NCBI GenBank assembly: GCA_037176885.1
Contig: JAWWNJ010000024.1
Location: 868,001 to 932,000 of the forward strand
DNA length: 64,000 bases
Reading direction: 5' to 3'
DNA from: Favolaschia claudopus
Lineage: Eukaryota; Basidiomycota; Agaricomycetes; Agaricales; Mycenaceae
The notes beneath the pieces are model-generated. The model was not told where the DNA came from. It did not search any database and saw nothing but the letters and a program-made list of their open reading frames with translations. Position 1 is the stretch's first letter. Every line of letters begins with the position of its first letter. Below, in pieces: positions 10,032-21,169 of the stretch. Made by a program: the position numbers and the translations under genes.

Positions 10032-11115
10032 CTTGCGGGGTATTGCTGAGGAATTGGACGTGTTTTTTCCGTGTTTTAGCGTGGCAAAACGTGTCGAGCA
10101 CAAGTAGGTAGCTACCAGAAGAAGATCGTGCCTGAATACACGGTGTGCGACGCGCACGAAGGAAAAAGGCAGCGACAATGCACATAATGTGGAAATTTGG
10201 GCCAACACCCGGACCTTCCTTTTTGGGAACGCCGGCAATTCTTCCTGCCGATGCCGCATCATTGATCGCAAGCAGAGGCAAACTCGCCTTTACCTTCTAC
10301 GACGACCTCCTCTGCCTGTCTTCGACATTCCCCGCCTATTTCATCCTTTTAAGCTCCCTCTGAATCACTTGGTCAGAACACAGCTTCACCTTGTAAGGCA
10401 TCACTGGTGTGGTCACACGCCAATATCGACGCTTGGCCACCTCCCTCAGGCTGTTGGATATTTGGGAGGAGATGTTACACTGATAACCTTTGGTGAGTCC
10501 TTCAAATGGTCCGATGCCCCCGCTTTCTCCCCCTACGATGTCCATGCCCGCTTCACGTGGCTCTTCACCTCTACTGCCAATCTACTGCGATGTGATGTCT
10601 TGCCACCGATTAATAAGGACTTGCCACCCGGTGCATTGGTCGAGATTGTAATTAAGATACAGCCTAGTGATAAAATACTATACAATATAGCTTCTTTCTA
10701 ATTGAGATGAGTTTGCCTGTGTGCAACTGGAAGCCCACACCTTATTTTCGTCGATAAGTTGACTTGGGCAATTCTTGCGTTCATTCGGCTATCAAGTTAA
10801 CCGTAATTGCCGGATGTCCTAAAAAGGAAGGTCCGGGTGTCGGCCCAATTTCCCATAATGTGACGTGACAGTCACATCAGTGCGCATAACTTTTGGCGGG
10901 CAACTTCAAGTCTTGCTACGCTTCCACAATATAAGAGAATTCCGTGTTTTTTTCAGATAAAGATGATCTATGCTATTCAAACTGACTTGACAAATATTTC
11001 TACGGTTTAAAGTTGTGGAGAAATGCAAAATCTACTGCCTCGGATTATGTGCTCCGAGTGGCTGTGTGTTATGTGCGTTAAGTGCACCCAGCTGATCGGA
11101 CGGTTAACCGTGATA

Positions 11116-12730
11116 GGTTTTCCGCACATTGTACTGGGTAGCTGAAAGGGGAAAAAGGAAAAAAAAGAATGCGAAAAGGGAAAGAAAGGGAGAATTTCAA
11201 GGAAATCATGTAAATTCGGAATTGAACGAAGATTGTACCAAGAATATGAACATTATATGCACTATACACATTTACATCTCCCAGGCACTCTTTTTTACAC
11301 TTTTTGTTGCGTAGTCTTTGCTGTAAGTGCATGCTTTTCGGAAATTTCCATCATCAGCTCCCTGACCTCTTAGCTGCTTGTATGTTTTGTAAGAAATAGT
11401 GTAAAAAACTGGATACTTGAATATCCTACCCGCACCTTTGCTGCTTTGACATCGTCTGCAACTGAGAAATTAATATTGATCCAACAATTCATGCCGTACC
11501 TGTGCCCTGTACCTTCTCCAACAAGGCCTCAGAAGACAGATGGCCCCAAGGGGGACCATCTGAGAGGACATAGCCTATCTTTTGAGCATTTGAGCCGGCC
11601 CCGCTTGGGTGGATTGACAGTAGTTGGTGGCATAAATGGTTTGAGACTTGCGGGGTATTGCTGAGGAATTGGACGTGTTTTTTCCGTGTTTTAGCGTGGC
11701 AAAACGTGTCGAGCACAAGTAGGTAGCTACCAGAAGAAGATCGTGCCTGAATACACGGTGTGCGACGCGCACGAAGGAAAAAGGCAGCGACAATGCACAT
11801 AATGTGGAAATTTGGGCCAACACCCGGACCTTCCTTTTTGGGAACGCCGGCAATTCTTCCTGCCGATGCCGCATCATTGATCGCAAGCAGAGGCAAACTC
11901 GCCTTTACCTTCTACGACGACCTCCTCTGCCTGTCTTCGACATTCCCCGCCTATTTCATCCTTTTAAGCTCCCTCTGAATCACTTGGTCAGAACACAGCT
12001 TCACCTTGTAAGGCATCACTGGTGTGGTCACACGCCAATATCGACGCTTGGCCACCTCCCTCAGGCTGTTGGATATTTGGGAGGAGATGTTACACTGATA
12101 ACCTTTGGTGAGTCCTTCAAATGGTCCGATGCCCCCGCTTTCTCCCCCTACGATGTCCATGCCCGCTTCACGTGGCTCTTCACCTCTACTGCCAATCTAC
12201 TGCGATGTGATGTCTTGCCACCGATTAATAAGGACTTGCCACCCGGTGCATTGGTCGAGATTGTAATTAAGATACAGCCTAGTGATAAAATACTATACAA
12301 TATAGCTTCTTTCTAATTGAGATGAGTTTGCCTGTGTGCAACTGGAAGCCCACACCTTATTTTCGTCGATAAGTTGACTTGGGCAATTCTTGCGTTCATT
12401 CGGCTATCAAGTTAACCGTAATTGCCGGATGTCCTAAAAAGGAAGGTCCGGGTGTCGGCCCAATTTCCCATAATGTGACGTGACAGTCACATCAGTGCGC
12501 ATAACTTTTGGCGGGCAACTTCAAGTCTTGCTACGCTTCCACAATATAAGAGAATTCCGTGTTTTTTTCAGATAAAGATGATCTATGCTATTCAAACTGA
12601 CTTGACAAATATTTCTACGGTTTAAAGTTGTGGAGAAATGCAAAATCTACTGCCTCGGATTATGTGCTCCGAGTGGCTGTGTGTTATGTGCGTTAAGTGC
12701 ACCCAGCTGATCGGACGGTTAACCGTGATA
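11116..12730. repeat. Tandem repeat unit 3 of 3 (1,615 bp)
   Basis: This is the third copy, again 1,615 bp, ending GGTTAACCGTGATA where the F-box gene resumes with CAGCAGCGACTCG. The 170-codon ORF is at 11804-12316 and encodes the same protein as in units 1 and 2. Confidence 0.87.
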
Positions 12731-13184
12731 CAGCAGCGACTCGACTCCTACTCCTGTCCTGTCCTTGCCCAACGAGTATCGTCATCCGGTTTTTATCCGC
12801 TTACCCTGCCGTGCCTCCTCTGACTGGAACACTTTAGTCTGTCGCTGGCACTTCTCTCCACGCGACGCACGTCTGCTCCCAGTGGCGACGAGTAGCCTGA
12901 GCAATCTCCACCCCACTCCTGAGCTTTGGAGGGCAATCAATCAATCTGTGTTTTGGAGTTCGAATTGGAGCTGACTGGCACGGGAGGGATCCGGATAAAG
13001 GCCCGCCGATTTACATAGCATGGCTGAAACCTGGCTTCGGCTTTTACGATCCAAATGCTCATTGCTCTCCGCTTTCCATCAAATTTGTGCACTGGGAGAA
13101 TAAGAATACGGGCAAAGATGCACCCAGGGACACTTACTTACTTATTCCGCCTTACATGCTCAGCGCTCAGCGGGAGCGATGGGA

Positions 13185-14304
13185 GTAAGTATGTGCAATA
13201 CCACCGTCTGTGATGTTTTGAAGATGTTGTTCGTGGGCCCAATGCCCAGATCTTCTCCGACATCTGCAGCCGCTTGTGGACTCCCTCTGTTCATCCAGCT
13301 GGACTCGGATCAAGCGCCCCTCCTGCGTTCCGACTTCGCGGCGACGACGCGTATCACATTGCCGCCGTAGGCGCAATTAATATTGGCGTGTCACTGAAGC
13401 TCCAAATCGTGTGCGCAGAGCAATCTTGCAGCAGACCCCGCACCTTGTCGTCTGCGAACTTTCTTTAAGTTGAATCAAGAGCGAAGATGCGCACGGGCTC
13501 CCCCGAATTGCGCGCACTCGTGTTGCGGGACACGGTATAATGATATTGCCAGGAGGATGTGAGCATGCATCCGATCTTTGCAATTGCCTGTTCCGTCCGT
13601 CGCTTCTGCTCTTCGCCGTTTGCAAGGAAGTCGCGTGCGAATTTCCTGGGGCGCTCGTCTTTCATATCGCAATCCTCTTCTTGTACGTTGAGGGAAGGAA
13701 TTGCGCTTGCTCGCTTCATACATACGCGGAAGTATCTTTATCTTTACCCTGCATTGGACGATTATTGTGTTGCGTTTCCAACCATATCGGAGCGTCGAGA
13801 GAGATACGAGTAGCTGGAGATGAGGATGCCCGGTGGGTGCGGTACATACACATGACTTCGTGGGCAGGAAATTGCACTGTGGCGTAACAGTATTGGTTCA
13901 TGTGTGTTGTGTTGTGAACAGCCGCCATTTAGATTCGCGTAAGGCATTTGGATGGCAAGTCGGTGTGGAGACCGAGACGGGGGGAAAACTTGGCTCTCTC
14001 AAGTACGAGGGTTCGGCTACAGGACTGTCATGAGGGAGGGCGATGAATCGTCGATTTCTGTAGGCCAAGGCCAGCTGTTGCGGGCGAAAGGATACAAGTA
14101 ACGTTGACTCGGGATCCAAGGATCGGTTATGCGCTTTAACAATAAATGGTAGAGTAGATAGGTGTACTAGGTACATACGGGGGACTAGTACAGATTGTGA
14201 GAGTACAGGATTCCAATGCAAGATGAGACCAAGAGATGAAGAGAGCGAGGATAGCGAGCAGGGTGCGCAGAGTAGAGTGGGGAAGATAGATAGATATACA
14301 CAGG
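13185..14304. other. Stretch without a supported gene
   Basis: No family is recognisable. An 84-codon frame on the minus strand (13465-13719, containing KDERPRKFARDFLANGEEQK) has coding-like composition but no partner exons I can join. The first few hundred bases may hold more decayed F-box sequence. Confidence 0.4.
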
Positions 14305-14862
14305 TTAAAGGCGAGTGATAGCTTTCGAGTCCATGGGCATGCCTGGGAGGCGGTGAGCAAACACGAGAGTCGAAAGAATCGGACGCACCCGAGGGATCGA
14401 TGCCATTCTGCGCAAGAATGCGGTTGTGCCTGATCAGCCGCGCTTGGTCGAAGCTTGTAAACCATTAGACTCTTCAACAAAAACAGCAGTAACGCTGCAA
14501 CGCACTTAACTCTCTCCCTGCGCATAATCTCCATAATCTCCCTCGTCCCCTGCTCATCCAACCCAGAGCGAACATCGCCGTCGCGGATGTTGGCCTCGAT
14601 GTCGAAGTCGGACGAGGACATGCCGGCGTTGATTTGGTCGGAGAAGGTGGCGAGGGGCTGGTAGTTGTTGAGGGTGGGGAGGAGGTTGCGGATGCGTTCG
14701 GGGAGGTGGGGGAGGAGGGCGGCGCGGTAGCGGAGAGCGACTGGGTGAAGGGAAGGGATATTTTTTGAGACAACCGATGGTAAGGGGGAAGGGAAGGAGA
14801 GATGGAGACGTACGCAGGAAGAGGAGCAGCAGGAAAGCTGCTATCGAGAGGAAGAAAAACAT
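14305..14862 (-). CDS. Small membrane-anchored protein, copy A
   Basis: Four exons (14862-14814, 14740-14506, 14453-14389, 14342-14305) give a 128-residue protein with all phases matching. Residues 1-16 (MFFFLSIAAFLLLLFL) form one hydrophobic anchor or signal segment. The rest is soluble and conserved-looking: LLPHLPERIRNLLPTLNNYQ, SSSDFDIEANIRDGDV, then FDQARLIRHNRILAQNG and the end MPMDSKAITRL. I do not recognise the family. A closely similar gene with the same exon structure lies in inverted orientation at 20073-20624, and that conservation across two copies supports both models. The ATG lies just before the hydrophobic stretch in both copies. Function unknown; possibly an ER or mitochondrial outer-membrane protein. 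Confidence 0.75.
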
Positions 14863-16983
14863 AACTGGAGAAAGTGGAGAGTGTAGTTAGAAACAAAGTG
14901 GCTGCGGAGTTGTTGTCGCGTGTTAGCTTGGCGTGGTGATGGAATCACTGATCCGGTGAGTAACACTTCATGGAAATGAATTCATTCATTCAAAGTGCTC
15001 CTCCCCCCTCCCAAATCCTCTTGATGTCTTTGTCGTAAGTTAAAAGTCCGGGTGCAGAAATGGGTACATACAATAAATATCACCGTCGAAACTTGGCAGT
15101 AAACTGAGTTGTGGGTGTCTGTTGTGGAGTGTTGTTGCCTTCTTATCACGTCATCGTGATGTCGCGACTTTCATTTGACTTTCAACAAAGTTTTCAACTT
15201 GAACAAGTCGGAAGATGCAGCTGCCCTCTTCCTCACGCGTCGCTTGTCGTCCCGCAGAAATCGCTGCACCCGCAGTCTTCGCTCTCAGGCTGATCTCACT
15301 CGCAACGGCACTACAGCAACGCCTTCCCATCTGTTGCCCATCTGCCTCATCCCCTGCCCCCGTCTTCATCGCTTCAGAACATCTACCGCCTCCTGCCTGC
15401 ATTTCCCGTCACTTCAACAAACTGTTATCAACGTCATTTTACCGACCGTCTCAACTCTATCTGATTCACTCATCTCTGTCTATCATATGCACCATTTTCT
15501 ACCGCGTGCCGGGGAATCGCTCTGATACTCACCCACTCACCCCTTCAACCACCGCTACGCCCGCCACGTAATCAACACTTTCGATGACGTCCCACCCTCT
15601 GCCGCCACTCCCGCCACGTCACCCACGCCGCCCTTCCTTCAAGTCTGCTCTCCTCCTCGTTCAATCCGCTACCGCCGCCTCCCGCCGCTCTCGCTGATTC
15701 AATCCCCTTCGACGAGGACTCGGGACGCCGAGACGCCCCTCAATACATCATTCACCGGCGCTGCCGCCACCAATCTCAAATTAAATCCGATGTCATGCCC
15801 GGATTCCGGACTTCAGCCACGCCAGGGCTGGCACCAAGGCCGTCGCTCCCACTCGCACATACTGAGTACGATAATGAAGGTGCGTGTATTGACTCGTTGG
15901 ATATCTGTGCCGATCTAACCGAGTCCCAAGCACCCGGACAGCAACTCCGACGTCGACAGGGCGCCCCGCTCTGCGCTGCTCGACCACTCACTGGCAACAC
16001 CTCCCCTGACTCCTTCTACCGCTGGCTCTGTACTAGCATTTCTGCCTCTTCATCCTCCTCTACCAACAACTACCTTCTTCCCTCATTAACCCCCTCTGAG
16101 CCCGGCCCACTTCGCCCGCCTCTAGTGACTTGGTCCCGACTTTCATTATGGATCCACCTTGTGTTGTTTTCCGCATCCCAATGTTCGCCTTCGTCTTTAT
16201 TGGCCATCCACAACTTGTATCCTTGGGATTAACCGGACAAATCACTCACAGCAAGCATACAAAATCTTCCACCCTTTTGCTGTGTACCTTGTCTACGGAC
16301 CACTCTTGATTTCACAACTCCCTGGCTCTGATTTCCGCTTGGAAAACAACCAGCTCCCAAGTGCATTGACTGAGCTCAGGCAAGGTGGCTCTCCTTTGTG
16401 GGGAGTTCGGTTGTTTTGAGATTTGCCTCTCATGCAAGCCTTTGGCTCCATGCTGCCAGTTGGGTGTCCCTGGGCTTCATCTCATCTCATCTCTCCCAAA
16501 GCCTCAGATCTCTTCATGTAGAGTAGTACTGTGACATCTGCTCATTCCAGGACACTCTTCACAATCATCGAACCATCAAGTACAAGTTGCCTCTCTTGCA
16601 CATCTCCCTGCTGCTGTTCTGGTACAAGCCGTGAAGCACATCTCGCAGGTCGTGGATCCCGGTTGACACTCCTAGTTCCTCATAATCTTTAAAATTATTA
16701 TCTTTTGCTCCCTTACCACCTTCGTGGTGATTTTCCATCCTTTTGTACCTACTTCGTATCTACCATATGCAGCGACTACTACCTTGTCCCTGAAAATTTT
16801 CAACGATCCACTGTGCCTATAAGTTGCTGATCTTTACTTGAGTTTCGAATGGACGGAATCGGCCAAACAAACCCGTTCCATACTCATTTAGCGTCATAGT
16901 GATCCGCGTATATTTCAGCCTCAATCTCTGCGTGTTTATACCCTTCAATTTTCTTGTCTCCTTCTTGCGCAATACTACATCCA
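14863..16983. other. Long stretch without a supported gene
   Basis: It contains pyrimidine-rich DNA and several uninterrupted but low-complexity frames on both strands (for example 15795-16232) with Pro/Ser/Arg-rich translations and no motif. The part near 14863-15000 is the promoter side of copy A. The segment 16700-16983 precedes the Smr gene. I see no RNA gene. Confidence 0.4.
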
Positions 16984-18902
16984 ATGGACATACAATCTAT
17001 CTCAGAATCCCTCCAGGTGCGCCTCATCCACCACCAAACCCAAAAATGTAAACACGCACTTGGCAGCGAGAATTCTGTCCGCCACTTGATTCGTCTCTTC
17101 TCGCTGCTCTTCTCGCCGACATAGACCCCTCCGCCTCTGAGGAAGCCCGGAAAAACCAAATCGCGGCGCTGCGGGGAACGCTGATTGAGCTCGCTGTCCA
17201 CGCCGACGAGGAAGGACCATTTGAGGACGATGAACTCACCGGCAGCGACTTTTGCAACACGATTACTACGACTACATCTTCAGATCTATCTACCAATGCG
17301 CCGTTCAACTCGCCTCTCGGGTTTCTGCAGGCTGCGCTACCGCATATCCCCACCGACCGTTTGAGACGCGCGCTCGCTGCTGAGGAAGAAGACGCCCTCG
17401 ACATGTGGGAGCTCATCTCGACGCTGCTCTCCGAGGAAACGGAGCGCGAGATGCGCGAGCGAGGCGACGAGGACACAGAGCCGCCTTGGGAAGCCGGCGA
17501 CGTCAAACGCAAGGCTAAAAAGAAACCGAAGCCAGGGAAGATTGCTTTGAACGACGTGCGACAACAACACCAGCGTCCCCCGCCGTCTCCGTCAATAGTG
17601 ACTACCAGCGACCCCTGGACGAGCCTCACTTCTCTCTCCACCCATCTCGCTCATCTATTACCCCCGCACCCCCCGTCCTTTTTTCTTTCGTACTTCCACG
17701 ACCCCGGCGCCGGCACGCGCACACCTTACTCTGCGCTCCGCGCCGCACTCACCGCCATCGCCGCGCCGGACAACGACGCCGACGACGACGCGAACACAAC
17801 CCAACTCTTCCACCTCCTCGACGTCTTCCTCTCCCCGGACCTCCACCACACCGACACGCTCGTCAGCGACATCACCCTTGCGTTGCGCGTCTCGGGAGAC
17901 GAGAACAGCGTGTTTGAGGTGGTGCGGGTGTTGAGGGAGTTGGATGAGGATGGGGCGCAGGGGCGGTTTGAGATGGGGGTGTATCATTCGCGCCCCGCGT
18001 TGCTGGCGTCTGTGTCGCGACGGCCCACGCCGGCGAGGACCATATCTTTGCCCGCCCCACTGCCGAGTGGGCCCGCACCGACGCCGCCTCCGCCGTCATC
18101 GAAGCCGCCGCCGGTCAAGGTGCATACAAACGGCTGGCAGGCCGTCCCTGTGCGGCGCGCGAAGAAAGCCTCTACGACGAGTCCGAGCACGATCCACCTC
18201 CCGACGTACACGAGGGACGTGAACGGCATCAAGACCTCACGCGCTGCGGACGAGGCGCAGCCGTTTTACGCGCGCCGCAGCGCGGCGTTGCAGAGGCGGG
18301 ACGAGCTGCTGAGGGAGGCGGCGCGGATGTGGCAGCGCGGGCGGGGGGATCGGCGGGGGCGGGGCGGGGAGGTGGCGATGTATTTTGCGGAGAGGGCGAG
18401 GGAGGTGGGGGAGGGGGCGAGGAGGGAGGCGTTGGAGAGGGCGAGGGGGTTGGTTGAGGGGAGGAGGTGCGTTGTGTTTTTTTATTCGAGTGATGCGTTA
18501 CCTGACGTTCGACGCTGCGCGTAGGTTGAGACGTGAGGCAGATACGGTGGATTTGCATGGGGTGACGGCTGCGGAGGCGGTGGTGATTGTGGGTGAGGTA
18601 CTTGGGGAGGGTGGGTGGGGTGCTGGTATGTCGTTCTTTCTTTGTTCTTTCTTCCTCACTTTTGTCTCCGTTCCCTTGCTATTTTACAATGTCTGACAAT
18701 GACAATTGCAACAATCGCTCAACTCACACGTATTGCAGACAAGCCACTGAAGATCATCACCGGACGAGGGAACCACTCTGCTGGGCGGGTGAGCGTGTTG
18801 AAGCCCGCTGTGAAGAAGGCGTTGGAGGAGGAGGGATGGGTGGTCGGGACGTGGGATGGGGGCGTCATCGTGAGGGGAAGGAGGGCGGGGTGGAGGCCGT
18901 AG
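16984..18902 (+). CDS. Smr-domain protein (DUF1771 + Smr)
   Basis: Exons 16984-17016, 17067-18466, 18525-18625 and 18739-18902 give 565 residues with matching phases. The long middle part is acidic then Pro-rich and probably disordered. A DUF1771-like helical segment follows (YARRSAALQRRDELLREAAR through MYFAERAREVGEGARREALE). The C-terminal Smr domain has DLHGVTAAEA (LDxH motif) and TGRGNHSAG (TGxGxxS motif). Smr domains in eukaryotes are nucleic-acid endonucleases; fungal members include Cue2-type nucleases acting in no-go mRNA decay and other cytosolic RNA nicking proteins. I see no confident CUE domain, so the exact ortholog is open. The first exon encodes only 11 residues; the start is the first ATG in frame. 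Confidence 0.82.
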
Positions 18903-20072
18903 CCGTCTGACGACTTTTTCTTGCTTGGATAACCTAAATACCACCGCGATTCCCCTCTCTACCTCGATATAGCATACTCTAGAATATAGTGTATTTGAGT
19001 GTACAGTAATTATTCTGTAGCCGTAGACTGCCATCCTTTCTGTAGCGTAGCGTCTATTTCGTTTTTGTAGCTTCTGGTTTGGGATGGGTAGCTAGAAGAG
19101 TAGGAGGAGTAGGGGTACTAGAACACGAAGACATGGCATAACTCAACACGCACTTGCAGTCGGTAGATTTGGCAATGTTTTGGGAACATGCGAACGAATT
19201 CGTTTGGACCACCTGTTGTACCTGGATTCTACGCAAATTTCTCCCTCTTAGTAGATCCTCCTCGTATGGCGAATATGCAAACAAGATGCCTTCCTTATGC
19301 AAATTCAAATGGCTCCAATTACACCTATACAAGATCTAAGATCTAAGCTATCAATACTGAAAATCGATTTATTGACTATATCAGTACCACATGGTGCGTA
19401 GTTCTATTTTGCTGCTTGACGCGTGGACTGACTTGAAAGATTTGCAGGTTGGACGACGGCGGCGCGGGACGCGTTGGCGGTGGCGGTGGTGGAGATCGGT
19501 ATGGGGCGGGGAGTCGACAGGAACGAGGAGGGCGGCGAATTGTGCGTGGCGTCGCGGGAATGTCGAAGGCGGCGATGCGAGTTGTGAAGTTGAAAGTAAA
19601 GGCGATGGCGGGTTTGTCGCGGGAGTAGCGGGTCGGCGGCGGTGAAGGAGTAGATAGCGTACGCACCGTGTTCCGCTTGCGATTGACCTCAGGTACGCTT
19701 CCTTCGTTTCCTGGCTTCTTGCGCTAACAAGGGCGGCTTGACCCTTTCACAGTTGTCCCGAGGTACGCTCTCTTCGTTGTGTCTTCTCTCTTGCACTCAC
19801 AAGGCCGGCTTGACGATGAGTTAAAAACAACAAGGAAGTTAGATGTGAGTGAGTGGGAGTACTTGAGCGAGAGGAACCGTGTATCAACGCGTTTATCGAA
19901 ATTTGAAGTGCCGGTGGCGCGTGGCGCGTGAGCGGACTAGACGAGGCGGGTGTGCGGAGCGTGTGTTGAACGATTTAGTGGAGATGAATGAGTCGAGCGG
20001 GCGAGGTGTTGTTGTTGTGGGAGTCAGGCGTCGCGTCAACACGCGTCAACAACAACTCTCTCCGATTAATTC
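18903..20072. other. Intergenic stretch with small duplications
   Basis: No gene supported. About 19310-19365 resembles 21125-21178, the end of the aspartic protease gene and its 3' flank. A degenerate tandem duplication, period about 70 bp, lies at 19691-19814 (AGGTACGCT..CTTCGTT...GGCTTGA). The last 100 bp before 20073 resemble the upstream region of copy A on the other strand. Confidence 0.45.
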
Positions 20073-20624
20073 ATGTACATCCTCTCGATAGCGGCTTTCC
20101 TGCTCCTCCTCTTCCTCCGTACGTCCCCATCTCTCCTTCCCCCCTTCCCATCGTGTGTCTCACACACACTCCCTCATCTCAGTCGCCCTCCGCTACTGCA
20201 CCGCCCTCCTCCCGCACCTCCCCGAACGCATCCGCAACCTCCTCCCCACCCTCAACAACTACCAGCCCCTCGCCACCTTCTCCGACCAAATCACCGCCGG
20301 CATGTCCTCGTCCGACTTTGACATCGAGGCCAACATCCGCGACGGCGATGTCCGCACGGGGTTGGATGAGCAGGGGACGAGGGAGGTTATGGATATCATG
20401 CGCAGGGAGAGGGTCAAGTGCGTTGCTGTCTGCCTTTTGTTGAAGAAGCTAATGTGCTTTGAAAGCTTCGACCAAGCGCGGTTGATCAGGCATAACCGCA
20501 TTCTCGCGCAGAACGGCATCGATCCTTCGGGTGCGTTGAATCGTTTCTACTTTCATGCCTTCTTCTTACTGTTTGCCGTCTCCCAGGCATGCCCATGGAC
20601 TCCAAAGCCATCACCCGCCTTTAA
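20073..20624 (+). CDS. Small membrane-anchored protein, copy B
   Basis: Exons 20073-20118, 20183-20417, 20466-20530 and 20587-20624 give 127 residues. It is the paralog of the gene at 14305-14862: same exon lengths apart from one codon, same intron phases, and nearly identical protein outside the N terminus (MYILSIAAFLLLLFL, then LPHLPERIRNLLPTLNNYQ and MPMDSKAITRL). Residues such as Arg to Cys after LRY and Ser to Thr in DGDVRTG differ. The donor of the second intron (GTGCGT, leaving AA) was chosen because it keeps the frame in both copies. Orientation is opposite to copy A, so the two form an inverted pair about 5.2 kb apart. Function unknown. Confidence 0.75.
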
Positions 20625-20705
20625 CCTGTATATCTACCACTCTGCGTACCCTGCTCGCTATCCTCGCTCTCTTCTCTCTTGCTCTCATCTTGCATTGGAA
20701 TTCTG

Positions 20706-20773
20706 TCTGTACTCACAATCTGTACTAGTCCCCAGTATGTCTGTACTCACAATCTGTACTAGTCCCCAGTATG
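20706..20773. repeat. 34-bp perfect tandem duplication
   Basis: TCTGTACTCACAATCTGTAC... occurs twice in direct succession (20706-20739 and 20740-20773) in the 3' flank of copy B. The corresponding flank of copy A (about 14160-14215, other strand) has a single unit, so the duplication arose after the genes were copied. Confidence 0.8.
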
Positions 20774-21169
20774 TATCTAGTACAACCATCTACTCTACCA
20801 TTTGCTGTTAACCCCGCATTTATTCTGTCGTGTTGCCTCAACTGATCCCACTGAAGCAGTGCTCGTCTGATTCTCCGACCGAGCATCTTGTTGCATCTAC
20901 GGCATCGAGTATCGCTGTGCGATACCCAAGACCTGCACCTCAAGCGGTGGATTGAAGAAGCAACGACAACGTGGTTCAGCAGCGACTCAAAATCTTCATA
21001 CCGTTCAATTTGCCCGCTGTTCTGCTTCTGACCAAACCACCTTCGCCACTTCTTTGGAAATGGTCCATCTGGAGCGGACCTGTAAAGCGAAGACAATACG
21101 CTCAAGTGATTTCAGCAAATGCATCCCATTACACCTATACAAGTAATTACAAGATCTAAGCACAGTCTA

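Larger units (their letters stand above)
2754..11115. repeat. Tandem repeat unit 2 of 3, interrupted by LTR element
   Basis: This is the second copy of the 1,615-bp unit. Its left part is 2754-3289 and its right part resumes at 10032. Removing the 6,742-bp retrotransposon and one copy of the 5-bp duplication CTTGC restores exactly 1,615 bp (8,362 minus 6,747). Its 170-codon ORF lies at 10189-10701. Confidence 0.88.
1040..13184 (+). pseudogene. F-box gene remnant split by nested repeats
   Basis: The left part (about 1040-1139) encodes a coiled segment, DIDAKVLHLERCIEDLQRER, which normally precedes LDSY..PVL..LP.E in agaricomycete F-box proteins. The continuation (QRLDSYSCPVL) resumes at 12731, so the two pieces are one gene separated by about 11.6 kb. 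The right part reads through NEYRHPVFIR, a PELWRAI motif near 12920, then an open stretch 12973-13184 (with PLSIKFVHWENK) that ends at a good donor, GTAAGTAT. Three different frames are needed between 12731 and 13184 and another shift is needed near 1066, so the gene looks decayed as well as interrupted. F-box proteins of this type are SCF substrate adaptors in a large lineage-specific family. I am fairly sure of the split; whether the frame breaks predate the insertion is unknown. Confidence 0.6.

Noticed and set aside
1139..12730. Helitron interpretation of the 1,615-bp tandem units
   Set aside because: In reverse orientation the unit can start with TC after A, but the 3' end is not CTRR, there is no hairpin just before it, and the 11-bp flanking direct repeat argues against it. 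Kept only as one option.
15795..16232. Open frames in 15.1-16.4 kb
   Set aside because: Low-complexity translations, competing antisense frames, and no splice-compatible partners.
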